In this document: positions 18,932 to 27,907 of the stretch, piece by piece
Layout of the letters: each line of letters opens with the position of its first letter
How positions within the stretch are numbered: the first letter of the stretch is position 1
Assembly (NCBI RefSeq): GCF_025717515.1
Contig: NZ_JAJIRN010000007.1
Location: forward strand, 62,001 to 126,000
DNA length: 64,000 bases
Origin: Roseateles oligotrophus
Lineage (GTDB): Bacteria > Pseudomonadota > Gammaproteobacteria > Burkholderiales > Burkholderiaceae_C
Reading direction: 5' to 3'
The notes under the pieces: generated by a model
Databases searched by the model: none
What the model was told of the DNA's origin: nothing
What the model saw: the letters and a program-made list of their open reading frames with translations, nothing else
Program-made: the position numbers and the translations under genes

Positions 18932-19106
18932 TTTTACACTCCAGTTAACAGTTGATCGGCGTTGCCGTGCTGTCGAGTGACGCGGCGAACGCTTTAGCAG
19001 CATTTGTTGAGCATCGCTGCCCAGCGGGTTTTCATTCAATCGAATAAGGCCCGCATCGCCCCGCAAGTTGTCCAATTTAACTCGGCGATGTTTGGATTAT
19101 AGAAAT

Positions 19107-19994
19107 ATGTTGATGTTGTTTCGCTTGCTCTCTAAATTTCCCTTGCGGCTTCTCCATGCCATCGGGGCAGTCGCCGGCTGGCTGGTCTACGCAGCATCGC
19201 CCAGCTATCGCGAACGCTACCGGGCCAATGTGCAGATTGCCGGCTTGCCTTGGGCCGCGGCGCGCGGAGGCATTGCCGAGGCCGGGCGCATGATTGCCGA
19301 AATACCTTGGTTATGGATGCGTCCGGCCTCGGTTCCTTTGGGCAATAAATTGCAATGGCGCGGCATCGAATTGATCGAACAGGCCTTGGCGCAGGGCCGT
19401 GGCTTGGTGCTGCTGACGCCGCATCTGGGTTGTTTCGAAATTTGCGCGCAAGCCTATGCCGAACGCTTCGCGTCGGCGCAGGCGCCGATCACGGTCTTGT
19501 TTCGGCCCGCCAAGCAGGCTTGGCTGCGCCGAGTGGTCGATGACTCGCGCGGCCGCCCCGGCGTGGCCACCGCACCGGCAAGCTTGGCCGGCGTGCGGCA
19601 GATGATTCGGGCGCTGCGCCAGGGTCAGTCGATTGGGCTGCTGCCCGACCAAGTGCCGCCTCATGGCCTGGGTGTTTGGGCGCCGTTCTTTGGTCGGCCG
19701 GCCTACACCATGACCTTGGCCGCTCGTTTGCTTCAGCAAACCGGCGCGACGCCGCTGCTCATTTGGGGCGAACGCCTTCCCAAAGGCGAGGGTTATGTGG
19801 TGCATGTGCTGCAGGCGCCGCCTATGCCCGCCGATTTGCCCGCAGAATCCGCGGCCAGCCTCATCAATCAAGCCATGGAACAAATGATCCGACTCGCCCC
19901 TCACCAATACCTATGGGGCTATAACCGCTACAAGCATCCACGCGGCCTGGATGTCGGCGCAGCGCCGGCAGCGTCGAGCAAGCAGGAGGCTTGA
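19107..19994 (+). CDS. Lysophospholipid/lipid A acyltransferase (LpxL-like), first of pair
   Basis: 295 residues. An N-terminal hydrophobic anchor (LPLRLLHAIGAVAGWLVYAA) is followed by the LPLAT domain with catalytic motif HLGCFE (H-x4-type, His and acidic Glu), then LLPDQVPP and VWAPFFGRPAYTM, as in KDO-dependent lipid A acyltransferases of the inner membrane. The ATG at 19107 starts right before the anchor; 19068 is an alternative. It is followed 2 bp later by a second homologous gene, and metK-acyltransferase pair-dapF is a conserved betaproteobacterial order. Confidence 0.88.
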   Translation: MLMLFRLLSKFPLRLLHAIGAVAGWLVYAASPSYRERYRANVQIAGLPWAAARGGIAEAGRMIAEIPWLWMRPASVPLGNKLQWRGIELIEQALAQGRGLVLLTPHLGCFEICAQAYAERFASAQAPITVLFRPAKQAWLRRVVDDSRGRPGVATAPASLAGVRQMIRALRQGQSIGLLPDQVPPHGLGVWAPFFGRPAYTMTLAARLLQQTGATPLLIWGERLPKGEGYVVHVLQAPPMPADLPAESAASLINQAMEQMIRLAPHQYLWGYNRYKHPRGLDVGAAPAASSKQEA

Positions 19995-19996
19995 GC

Positions 19997-20887
19997 ATGG
20001 GGGCACGCATAGGCGCTCGTCTCGCCATTGGTTTGTTGTGGCTGCTGCATTTCCTGCCGCTGCGGCTGTTGGCGGCGCTGGGTCAAGGTTTGGGGAGCTT
20101 GTTGTGGTTGATGGCCAAAAGCCGCCGACGCATCGCCCTGCGGAATTTGGAGCTGTGCTTCCCGGAGAAGTCGCCCGCCGAGCGGGAGCAACTGGCGCGT
20201 GAGCATTTCGGCTGGATGGGCCGCAGCATCCTGGAGCGCGGCCTGCTTTGGTTTGCTTCGCCCGAACGCCTGCGCCGACTGATCCGCATCAAGGGCGACA
20301 TCAAGGTGGCCGAGAACAGTGCGGCGCCGGTGATGTGGTGGGTGCCCCATTTCGCTGGGCTTGATGTGGTGGGCAACGGCCTGATGCTGAATCAGCAAAC
20401 GCCCGGCGTGTTCGTCTATCAGCGCCAAAGCAATCCGGTTTTTGACGCGCAAATGCTGGCCGGCCGCAGCCGTTTCGGCGTCACCACCTCGGTTATCCGG
20501 GAAGAAGGCATTCGGCCCGTGTTGCGCCTGATCAGAGAAGGGTATGCGTTCTTCAATCTGCCGGATATGGACTTTGGCCGCAAAGATTCGGCCTTTGTGC
20601 CCTTCTTTGGCGTCCCGACCTGCACCTTGCTGGCGCCGGGCAAGATCGCCAGCAGCATGGGTATGCTGGTGGTGCCGCTGGTGGCGACCATGCTGCCGGG
20701 CGGGCAAGGCTATCAGGTTGAAGTTTGGCAGGCGCCTCCCGGCTACCCCAGTGGCGATCTGGAGGTCGACGCGCAGCAGATGAATGCTTGGTTGGAGGCG
20801 CGCATTCGCGAGAATCCGGCGCAGTATCTATGGGTGCACAAGCGCTTCAAGACCAGACCCGAAGGCGAAGCGTCGTTTTATCGCTAG
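19997..20887 (+). CDS. Lysophospholipid/lipid A acyltransferase (LpxL-like), second of pair
   Basis: 296 residues from the ATG at 19997 with AGGAGG seven bases upstream (a TTG at 19991 is also in frame). An N-terminal membrane segment ([19 protein letters not shown]) and a basic [17 protein letters not shown] stretch lead into the acyltransferase motif WVPHFAGLD, where the acidic residue is Asp rather than the usual Glu; [11 protein letters not shown] and [10 protein letters not shown] follow. It probably adds a secondary acyl chain to lipid A. Likely co-transcribed with the gene before it and dapF after it. Confidence 0.9.
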   Translation: MGARIGARLAIGLLWLLHFLPLRLLAALGQGLGSLLWLMAKSRRRIALRNLELCFPEKSPAEREQLAREHFGWMGRSILERGLLWFASPERLRRLIRIKGDIKVAENSAAPVMWWVPHFAGLDVVGNGLMLNQQTPGVFVYQRQSNPVFDAQMLAGRSRFGVTTSVIREEGIRPVLRLIREGYAFFNLPDMDFGRKDSAFVPFFGVPTCTLLAPGKIASSMGMLVVPLVATMLPGGQGYQVEVWQAPPGYPSGDLEVDAQQMNAWLEARIRENPAQYLWVHKRFKTRPEGEASFYR

Positions 20888-20927
20888 TCAACGCGGATCG
20901 AAATTCCCCCGCAGCGATAATCCGCCG

Positions 20928-21788
20928 ATGAAATTGAGCTTTACCAAAATGCATGGCGCCGGCAATGACTTCGTGGTCATCAATGCGCTGCAGCATCCGC
21001 TTGCATTGACGCCCGCGCAGATTCGCCGTTTGGGTGACCGCCGTTTTGGTGTGGGCTGCGACCAGATCCTGGTGATAGAGCGCAGCGATGCAGCAGGGAT
21101 CGATTTCCGCTACCGAATCTTCAATGGAAGCAGCGGGGAGGAGGTCGAGCATTGTGGCAATGGTGCCCGCTGTTTCGTGCGTTACGTGGCCGAGCATGGT
21201 TTGTCGGCCAAGCACAGCATTCGCGTGCAGACGGTTAACGCGGTGCTGGAGTTGCACTTGCGCGATGACGGGCGCGTCACCGTGGATATGGGCGCGCCCA
21301 AGTTCGAGCATGCCGCCTTGCCGTTTGATGCCAGCGGATTGAACCCAAGACGGGTCAATGGCTTTGAATTGTGGCCACTTGAGGGTACCGGCTGCGAGGT
21401 CGCTGTGCTGTCGATGGGCAATCCACATGCGCTGCAGCTGGTCGATGATGTGGACGCAGCGCCGGTGTTGACGGTCGGCCCCTTGGTCGAGGCGCATGCG
21501 CGGTTCCCGCGCAAGGTGAATGCCGGTTTCATGCAGATTGTGTCGCGCAGCGAGGTTCGACTGCGCGTGTTTGAACGCGACGCCGGCGAGACGCTTGCCT
21601 GTGGCACCGGTGCCAGCGCGGCGGTGGTCGCCGGCATTCGATTGGGGCTGCTGGATGAAGCCGTCGAGGTGCATGCGCGCGGCGGTGATTTGAAAATTGA
21701 GTGGGCCGGCCTTAGCGTCGGCTTGGCCGCGCCGGTCTTCCTGTCCGGCCCGGCTCAAACCGTATTTGATGGAGAGATCGAGCTGTGA
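20928..21788 (+). CDS. dapF: Diaminopimelate epimerase
   Basis: The enzyme interconverts LL- and meso-diaminopimelate for lysine and peptidoglycan synthesis. 286 residues from the ATG at 20928, beginning [17 protein letters not shown]. The two active-site cysteines are in [10 protein letters not shown] and [10 protein letters not shown]. The stop overlaps the GTG of the DUF484 gene (GTGA), giving a dapF-DUF484-xerC unit like that in many proteobacteria. Confidence 0.97.
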   Translation: MKLSFTKMHGAGNDFVVINALQHPLALTPAQIRRLGDRRFGVGCDQILVIERSDAAGIDFRYRIFNGSSGEEVEHCGNGARCFVRYVAEHGLSAKHSIRVQTVNAVLELHLRDDGRVTVDMGAPKFEHAALPFDASGLNPRRVNGFELWPLEGTGCEVAVLSMGNPHALQLVDDVDAAPVLTVGPLVEAHARFPRKVNAGFMQIVSRSEVRLRVFERDAGETLACGTGASAAVVAGIRLGLLDEAVEVHARGGDLKIEWAGLSVGLAAPVFLSGPAQTVFDGEIEL

Positions 21789-22510
21789 GCAATCAAGAGG
21801 CAAGGCAAGCAATTACCGAGCAGGACATCGCCGATTTTCTGGCCAAGACGCCAGGCTTTTTTGAGCGCCATGCCGAGTTGTTGGCGACCGTGCAGCTGAG
21901 TCACCCGCATGGCGCCAGAGCGGTGTCGCTGCAAGAGCGCCAGGCCGAGATGCTGCGCGACAAGATCAAGGGCCTGGAGTCAAAAATCATCGAGATGATC
22001 CGCAATGGACAGGAGAACGTGGGCATCGCCGACCGCCTGCATCGCTGGACCAAGAGCCTGATGTTGACGGCCGATGCGGCGCAATTGCCGACCGTGTTGC
22101 TGCAGGAGTTGCGCCACCAGTTCATGATTCCGCAGGCAGGCTTGCGGTTGTGGAGCGTGGCGCCCGAACATGCCGAGGCCGAGTATGCTCGGGCCGTCAG
22201 CCCGGACGTGAAGAGCTTTGCGGCCAGCTTGAGCCAGCCCTATTGCGGGATCAACTCGGGATTTGAGGCTGCGCAGTGGTTGCGTGGCGAAGAGGGCGGC
22301 AATAACGGCGCGGCCACCTCGCTGGCCTTGATTCCATTGACGCATGGCAAGCCTAGTCAGAGCTTCGGTCTGCTGGTACTCGGCTCGCCCGATCCGACCC
22401 GCTACACGGCCGAAATGGGCACCGAGTTCCTGGCGCGCGTGGGCGATATCGCCAGCGCTGCTTTGGCAAGGTTGCTGGCTGTCAGCGGTGAAGCAAGCGC
22501 GCCGGTCTGA
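21785..22510 (+). CDS. DUF484 family protein (GAF-like)
   Basis: 241 residues from the GTG at 21785. N-terminal helical part with [20 protein letters not shown] and [18 protein letters not shown] is diagnostic of DUF484 (YigA-like), and the C-terminal half looks like a GAF fold. The family sits between dapF and xerC in many genomes; its role is unknown. It overlaps dapF by 4 bp and the chosen xerC start by 23 bp. Confidence 0.9.
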   Translation: MSNQEARQAITEQDIADFLAKTPGFFERHAELLATVQLSHPHGARAVSLQERQAEMLRDKIKGLESKIIEMIRNGQENVGIADRLHRWTKSLMLTADAAQLPTVLLQELRHQFMIPQAGLRLWSVAPEHAEAEYARAVSPDVKSFAASLSQPYCGINSGFEAAQWLRGEEGGNNGAATSLALIPLTHGKPSQSFGLLVLGSPDPTRYTAEMGTEFLARVGDIASAALARLLAVSGEASAPV

Positions 22511-23477
22511 GGCTGAGGCCGACGCCGAGCAGCCGCAGCCATTGGCTGCTCAGTTGAGTACTTACCTCGACCATGTGCGGGTGCAGCGCCGCTTGGCGCC
22601 CCGCAGCCTGGTCATCTATGCGGATGCCTTGCTGCGGCTGCAGAATTTGGCCGCGCAAAGCGGCGTGGCCTTGCTGACGTTGCGCCCGCATCAGGCTCGC
22701 CGCCTGGCGGCGAAATTGCACGCTGACATCGAGTTGGGCCCGCGCAGCATGGCGCTGCATTTATCGGTCTGGCGCGGCCTGTATCGCTGGCTTGGCGCCG
22801 AACGCTTGGTCGAACTCAATCCCTTTGACGGACTGCGGGCACCGAAGGCGGCCAAGCCTCTTCCCAAGGCCTTGGCCGTCGACGATGCGGTGCAACTGGC
22901 CAATTTCAGCGGCAGCGCCATCGATGCAGATCGGCCGCTGGATGAGCGGATCGAAGCGCGCGATCGCTGCGTGGTCGAGCTGCTTTATGGCTGCGGCCTG
23001 CGCGTGTCGGAGTTGGTTGGGCTGGATGCCCAGGCGGGCCCGGCTTCGCAAGGTTGGGTCGATATGGCAGCGGCCGAGGCGACGGTTTTGGGCAAGGGTG
23101 GCAAGCGCCGTTCGGTGCCGGTCGGCGCCGCAGCCATGGCCGCCTTGCAACAATGGTTGAGCCTGCGCGGCCAGTTGGCGCGCGCCGATGAGTCGGCGCT
23201 CTTGGTCGGTCAGCGCGGTGCCCGCCTGGGGGCGGTGCAGATTCGTGCCAGCCTGAAGGCGCGGGCGCTGGCGGCCGGCATGCCGGCCCATGTCCACCCG
23301 CATATGTTGAGGCATTCGTTTGCCTCGCACATCTTGCAGTCCAGCGGGGACTTGCGTGCGGTGCAGGAGTTGCTGGGCCATGCGCATATCACCACGACGC
23401 AAATCTATACGCAGTTGGATTTCCAGCACTTGGCCAAAATCTATGATGCTGCGCATCCCAGGGCCAAAAAGAAATGA
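22488..23477 (+). CDS. xerC: Tyrosine recombinase XerC
   Basis: With XerD the enzyme resolves chromosome dimers at dif. 329 residues from a GTG at 22488. The SAM-like core-binding domain (about 20-105) is followed by the catalytic domain with the full set Arg172 (LRVSEL), Lys203 (GKGGKRR), His272-x-x-Arg275 (HMLRHSFASH), His298 and nucleophile Tyr307 (IYTQLDF). The start has no obvious ribosome binding site and overlaps DUF484, so coupling is likely. The last 54 bp (residues 313-329 and stop) occur again twice downstream, see the repeat entries; the part affected lies beyond Tyr307. Confidence 0.93.
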   Translation: MKQARRSEAEADAEQPQPLAAQLSTYLDHVRVQRRLAPRSLVIYADALLRLQNLAAQSGVALLTLRPHQARRLAAKLHADIELGPRSMALHLSVWRGLYRWLGAERLVELNPFDGLRAPKAAKPLPKALAVDDAVQLANFSGSAIDADRPLDERIEARDRCVVELLYGCGLRVSELVGLDAQAGPASQGWVDMAAAEATVLGKGGKRRSVPVGAAAMAALQQWLSLRGQLARADESALLVGQRGARLGAVQIRASLKARALAAGMPAHVHPHMLRHSFASHILQSSGDLRAVQELLGHAHITTTQIYTQLDFQHLAKIYDAAHPRAKKK

Positions 23478-23703
23478 CTGGATTTTGTCTGCGGCCCACC
23501 GCTGCGCGGCTTCACGTCGCTGCGCGACATGAGCCTGCGACGCAAGCTCGCGGGCGAGCTTGTCAGCACTTGGCCAAAATCTATGATGCTGCGCATCCCA
23601 GGGCCAAAAAGAAATGACTGGATTTTGTCTGCGGCCCGCCGCTGCGCGGCTTCACGTCGCTGCGCGACATGAGCCTGCGACGCAAGCTCGCGGGCGAGCT
23701 TGT
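23424..23703 (+). repeat. Two tandem 140-bp units carrying copies of the xerC 3' end
   Basis: Unit 1 is 23424-23563 and unit 2 is 23564-23703; I see one difference between them (A versus G in the GGCCC-CC context, 23498 and 23638). Each unit consists of 54 bp identical to the end of xerC including its TGA, then 86 bp of GC-rich non-coding DNA with palindromes (CAAGCTCG/CGAGCTTG around a CGGG loop; GTCGC/GCGAC around TGC). In unit 1 the xerC part is the functional gene end; in unit 2 it is a detached copy. Confidence 0.95.
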
Positions 23704-23760
23704 CAGCATTTAACGAATATTTATGATGCCGCGCACCCGCGGGCAAAGAAAAAACAATGA
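23704..23760 (+). pseudogene. Displaced, diverged xerC 3' end (third tail copy)
   Basis: These 57 bp read QHLTNIYDAAHPRAKKKQ and stop in the frame of a xerC tail. Compared with the tail in use (QHLAKIYDAAHPRAKKK) ten codons differ silently and two change the residue, and one Gln is added. The silent pattern shows it evolved as a coding end of xerC. Its TGA overlaps the ATG of the next gene (ATGA), which is the usual arrangement for adjacent genes and suggests this is the original end. Confidence 0.75.
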
Positions 23761-25307
23761 CGGTGATTCGCTTTACTCTTTTTCCGCCCTTCTCGGCATG
23801 TCTGATGGCGTTTGCCCTTGCAGCGGCTGCGCCGGCGCGAGCCCAAGGCAGCCTGACCGAATTCGCTCGACCCGGTCCCGTCCGACCTGCCACCGTTGAA
23901 AGCAGTTGGACGCCTTTGCGCTTGCCCAATGGCGATCGCATTGCTTTGCTGGGCCTGAGCTACTTGATGGCGGTGGACGAAGACTGGGGTTTTGGCCCCG
24001 GCGTCTACGGTGCGGCCAAAGGCAACTATGGTGGGCTCTTCACGATGGGCTTCACCGGCCAAGGGCGCTGGCGCCTGAATTCCTCGACCCATCTGGCGGC
24101 CGGGCTGTATGCCGGCGCGGGCGGCGGCGTGGGCTCGGATCAAGTGCGCTTTGGCGGTGGGCTGATGTTGCGCCCGGAATTGTCTCTGCGCATGGAGTCG
24201 GGCAGCTGGTACGGCGGCGCCGCACTTGCCCATGTGCGCTTCCCCAGTGGCAATGTTTCCGACACCAGCCTGGGCCTGGTGCTAGGGCGGGCGAGCAACT
24301 TTGTCAGCTTTTCGCCCGGTGATGCTGGCAAGCCGGGTCGAGCTAGCCAGCGCACCGGCTTGGGCTTTGATGAGATCGCCTTGCAAGGGGGCTTTGCCTA
24401 TCCGCGCTCGGGCACGCGTGATCGCAGCGACAAGCCGAACACCCGGCGCATCGGCTATGCCGGGGCCGATCTACGCCAATACATTGCCGACGGCAGTTGG
24501 TGGGGCGTGGAGGCGGCGGGCGCGGCGCAAGGCGGCGTTGACGGCTATATGGAACTGCTGGCTACCGCCGGCCAAGACTGGCCGCTGCTCGGCCCGAAGC
24601 TGCGCGTGGGTGGCCAGCTTGGTGTTGGCCTGGGTGGTGGCGGCAATGTTGACACCGGCAATGGCTGGCTGCTGCGTGCCGGCCCGACACTGCGCTGGAT
24701 CAGCCCTTGGGGCGCCACCTTGCGGCTTGATGGCGGCTTCAGCTACGCGCCGGATGGGCAGTTCTCGGCCCGCTTTGTGCGCTTGGGTCTGGCCCTGCCT
24801 TTGGATCAAACCCCCTCGGTCAGCAGCAGTTTTGAGCAGCAGTCCGGGACGGTCCGGACGCAGCAGATATTCGCCAGCTACCAGTACCTGCCCAAGGTTC
24901 GCTTCAAGGATGGCAGCGATGATGCGATCGGCCAGATTGCCTTCGTCATGACGCGCGAGCTGACGCCAAGCCTGTACGGTGTTGCGCAGGCCGGCAGTGC
25001 CGCCACCGGCAAGGCCGGCGCCTATGCCTTCGGCTTGTTCGGCGCGGGCCTGCAGTCGCCGCAGCTGCTCGGCGGCGCGCGCTTTGGCGCCGAGTTGCTG
25101 GCGGGGGTGGCCGGCGGGGGCGGTGTCGATGTGGGCAGCGGCGCCTTGTTGCAGGCCGAAGCCTATGCGCAATGGGAGCGCGAGCATTTGCGTGTGCGGG
25201 CCGGCCTGGGGCAATGGCAGACCTTGCACACCACGCGTATTGGCGCGCGGTCGGCCCAAATCTTCAACCTGTCGGTCGGCTATGCCTTTGGCAGCCTGGC
25301 CCGCTAG
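23757..25307 (+). CDS. Predicted outer-membrane beta-barrel protein, unknown family
   Basis: 516 residues with a signal peptide (cleavage near ARAQ at about 30). The mature part is rich in Gly, Ala and alternating aromatic/polar strands (for example WRLNSSTHLAAGLYAGAGG, LRLDGGFSYAPDG), with repeated GVGLGGG-type turns and a C-terminal FNLSVGYAFGSLAR. This looks like a large beta-barrel, perhaps with an internal duplication (about 30-200 and 330-516 both run from a barrel-type strand series to a Gly-rich turn). I do not recognise the family. The start overlaps the displaced xerC tail, so it was once coupled to xerC. Confidence 0.7.
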   Translation: MTVIRFTLFPPFSACLMAFALAAAAPARAQGSLTEFARPGPVRPATVESSWTPLRLPNGDRIALLGLSYLMAVDEDWGFGPGVYGAAKGNYGGLFTMGFTGQGRWRLNSSTHLAAGLYAGAGGGVGSDQVRFGGGLMLRPELSLRMESGSWYGGAALAHVRFPSGNVSDTSLGLVLGRASNFVSFSPGDAGKPGRASQRTGLGFDEIALQGGFAYPRSGTRDRSDKPNTRRIGYAGADLRQYIADGSWWGVEAAGAAQGGVDGYMELLATAGQDWPLLGPKLRVGGQLGVGLGGGGNVDTGNGWLLRAGPTLRWISPWGATLRLDGGFSYAPDGQFSARFVRLGLALPLDQTPSVSSSFEQQSGTVRTQQIFASYQYLPKVRFKDGSDDAIGQIAFVMTRELTPSLYGVAQAGSAATGKAGAYAFGLFGAGLQSPQLLGGARFGAELLAGVAGGGGVDVGSGALLQAEAYAQWEREHLRVRAGLGQWQTLHTTRIGARSAQIFNLSVGYAFGSLAR

Positions 25308-25338
25308 AAAACGTCAGCAACGGTCATCAAGGATTGCC

Positions 25339-26520
25339 ATGAAAACCATCGTCATACGCGCCGGCAAGGAGCGCTCCTTGCAGCGCCGCCACCCCTGGAT
25401 CTTTGAAGGCTCGATTGCGCGCGGCGGTGCCGATGGCGGCGAAACGGTCCGTGTCGAGTCGGCCGAAGGTGCCTTTCTGTGCTGGGGGGCATTCAGCCCG
25501 TCCTCGCAAATCCGCGTGCGCGCCTGGAGTTTTGACGAGGCGCAGCGCATCGACGCGGCCTTTTTCGAGCAGCGCATCAAGCGTGCGCTGGCCATGCGCG
25601 CGCGGCTATCGATTCAGTCCGACGCGCTGCGCCTGATCCATGGTGAAGCCGATGGTCTGCCGGGTCTGGTGGTGGATCGATATGGCGACACCTTGGTGGC
25701 TCAGTTTCTGGCCAGTGGCGTCGAGCGCTGGAAGGATGTGATCGCCGATCTGCTGCTGGCCGCCACCGGCCTGACTCGTTTGTATGAGCGCTCCGATGCG
25801 CAGGTTCGCAGTCTTGAGGGTTTGGAACAAAAAACCGGCTGGCTGCGTGGCGGCGGCGCGACAGAAGTGGTGATCAGCGAACATCAGTGGCGCCTGACGC
25901 TCGATGTGGCCGAGGGCCACAAGACCGGTTACTACCTGGATCAGCGCGACAACCGCAAGAAATTTGCCGAAGCGGTGCGACAGTTCGACTGCAAGACGGT
26001 GTTGAATTGCTATAGCTACACGGGGGGATTTTCGGTGGCCGCGCTGGCCGGCGGGGCCGAGCAAGTGATCAGTATTGATTCCTCCGGGCCGGCGCTGGCG
26101 CGAGCCAATGCCCATGTGGTCTTGAATGGGTTTGAGCCCGCGCACCATCAGGCGATGGACGCCGATGTCAACGCCACGCTGCGGGCTTTCATCAAAGAAG
26201 GGCGCCAGTTCGATGCCATCGTGCTTGACCCGCCCAAGTTCGCGCCCACCGCTGCGCATGCCGAGCGCGCCGCGCGAGCCTACAAAGACATCAACCGCTT
26301 GGGTTTGATGCTTTTGAAGCCGGGCGGCCTGCTGTTCACCTTTTCTTGTTCGGGCGGCGTCGGCCCCGAGTTATTCCACAAAATCGTTGCCGGCGCGGGC
26401 CTGGATGCACCTTGCGATGGCTTCATCATCGACCGGGTCGGCGCCACACCGGATCACCCCCAGACCATCTGTTTCCCCGAGGGCGAGTACTTGAAAGGGC
26501 TATTGATTCTGAAGTCTTGA
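25339..26520 (+). CDS. rlmI: 23S rRNA (cytosine-C5)-methyltransferase RlmI-like
   Basis: 393 residues from the ATG at 25339 (AAGGA upstream). An N-terminal PUA domain (IRAGKERSLQRRHPWIFEG) precedes a central RlmI-like region and a class I SAM methyltransferase domain: KTGYYLDQRDNRKKFAE, LNCYSYTGGFSVAALAGGA (motif I), VLDPPKFAP (motif IV) and FTFSCSGGV with the catalytic cysteine. E. coli RlmI makes m5C1962. The upstream barrel gene ends 31 bp earlier. Confidence 0.9.
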   Translation: MKTIVIRAGKERSLQRRHPWIFEGSIARGGADGGETVRVESAEGAFLCWGAFSPSSQIRVRAWSFDEAQRIDAAFFEQRIKRALAMRARLSIQSDALRLIHGEADGLPGLVVDRYGDTLVAQFLASGVERWKDVIADLLLAATGLTRLYERSDAQVRSLEGLEQKTGWLRGGGATEVVISEHQWRLTLDVAEGHKTGYYLDQRDNRKKFAEAVRQFDCKTVLNCYSYTGGFSVAALAGGAEQVISIDSSGPALARANAHVVLNGFEPAHHQAMDADVNATLRAFIKEGRQFDAIVLDPPKFAPTAAHAERAARAYKDINRLGLMLLKPGGLLFTFSCSGGVGPELFHKIVAGAGLDAPCDGFIIDRVGATPDHPQTICFPEGEYLKGLLILKS

Positions 26521-26678
26521 TGGGTCGACTAATGGTTTACCTCTACGCATTATTCGGGAGGAGATCCGTGCTTGCAGCGTGGCATATTCACGTTATCGAT
26601 TGTTCTGAGAGCATCGAAAAATAAGCGCGACCCAGCAGCAAAACGGCGGGTGTCGCAAGGTGGAGGGCGGCGGCATAG

Positions 26679-27845
26679 ATGGTGTCGCTGCAAAAATTTA
26701 GGAGTAGGACCTTGGTCAAGAATTTGAATCTTATTGCTGCAGCAGCCTTGCTGTGCGTCGCCGGAGCTGCCCATGCCAGCAATGGTCAGGCGATCGCCGA
26801 TATGCGCGCAGCGACCGCGTCGCTCGGCAATTTGGACCCTTTGACGGGCAATACCAGCGCCCCTTCGAACTGGCGTTTCGCACCCGGCCAGACGATTGGC
26901 GGTGTAGCCGGTGCCCTGGACGGCGTGGCCAAGCTGAGTTTTACAACTAGTGCGGGCCAGAACTATGCTTGCTCGGGCTCGCTGCTGGCCGGCGGCCAGT
27001 ATGTGCTGACCGCCGCTCACTGTGCCGATGACTTCACGTCCATGAAGGTGCAGTTTGGCTTCTACGGCGGTGTGGCCCAGGTCACCCGCAATGTGGCCGT
27101 CGGTGGTGCCACCGTGCACAGCGGGTGGGCCGCAACCGGCGGTGCGCTGGATACCGGCGCCGATATCGCTATCTTGAAGCTGGATCAAGCGGTCACCTCC
27201 ATCAACGGTTACAAACTCAGCACCACCAATGACCTGGGCAAGCAGCACCTGATGGCCGGCTACGGCACGACACAGACGGCCACCACCAACGCCGCCACCA
27301 ATTGGAACGATGGCAGCTACGGCCACTACGCCTTCAACACCTTCGACATCGACAGCAAGACGCTGAATAGCTTTGCCGACCCTGCCTACGACGCCGATTA
27401 CTTCAAGTACGGCATCACCTATATGGTGGACTTCGACAATGGCACGGCGGACAAAAACACGATCGGGCGAGTTGGCGCGAAGTATGGCCAAAATTGGAGC
27501 GGCACCGGCATTGCCCCCTTGACCAATGAAGGCTTGATCGCCGGCGGTGACTCGGGCGGCGGTGACTTCGTCTGGAACGGCAGCGAGTGGCTGCTTTCCG
27601 GCGTGCATTCCTGGGGTTGGGGCGGCAGCGATGCTTGCGGCTATTACGGAGTCACGACTCCTGCCACCTGTGACAACGCCACCGCCAATGGCTCCAGCTA
27701 CGGCGATCTGTCAGGCTCTACCGCTGTGTTCTCGCATCTGAGCTTCATCAACGGCGTCACCGCGGTTCCAGAGCCAGCTAGCTACGCCTTGATGGCGCTG
27801 GGCCTGTTTGCCGTGGGTGCGGTAGCGCGCCGCCGCAAGGCCTGA
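26679..27845 (+). CDS. PEP-CTERM trypsin-like serine protease
   Basis: 388 residues. Signal peptide (VKNLNLIAAAALLCVAGAAH, cleavage near HAS), then a chymotrypsin-fold domain with the catalytic His in LTAAHCADDF, Asp in TGADIAILKL and Ser in IAGGDSGGGDF. The C-terminus VPEPASYALMALGLFAVGAV with an RRRKA tail is a PEP-CTERM signal, so the protease is probably exported and sorted by exosortase. ATG 26679 and TTG 26712 (GGAG seven bases upstream) are both possible starts; either leaves the signal peptide intact. Substrate unknown. A terminator follows. Confidence 0.88.
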   Translation: MVSLQKFRSRTLVKNLNLIAAAALLCVAGAAHASNGQAIADMRAATASLGNLDPLTGNTSAPSNWRFAPGQTIGGVAGALDGVAKLSFTTSAGQNYACSGSLLAGGQYVLTAAHCADDFTSMKVQFGFYGGVAQVTRNVAVGGATVHSGWAATGGALDTGADIAILKLDQAVTSINGYKLSTTNDLGKQHLMAGYGTTQTATTNAATNWNDGSYGHYAFNTFDIDSKTLNSFADPAYDADYFKYGITYMVDFDNGTADKNTIGRVGAKYGQNWSGTGIAPLTNEGLIAGGDSGGGDFVWNGSEWLLSGVHSWGWGGSDACGYYGVTTPATCDNATANGSSYGDLSGSTAVFSHLSFINGVTAVPEPASYALMALGLFAVGAVARRRKA

Positions 27846-27872
27846 GCCCGACTCGGCTTAGCTAAAACCTGC

Positions 27873-27904
27873 AAAAAAGGCGACTCGCAAGGGTCGCCTT
27901 TTTT
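27873..27904. terminator. Bidirectional terminator between protease and lrp genes
   Basis: A 12-bp stem (AAAAAAGGCGAC / GTCGCCTTTTTT) around an 8-nt loop lies between the convergent stop codons, with A and T arms that serve both strands. Confidence 0.9.
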
Positions 27905-27907
27905 GTT

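Noticed and set aside
23441-23941. Minus-strand frames running through the 140-bp units
   Set aside because: They only stay open because the repeat lacks stops in that frame; the repeat length (140) is not a multiple of three, so the two units are read in different frames, and no start or family supports a protein.
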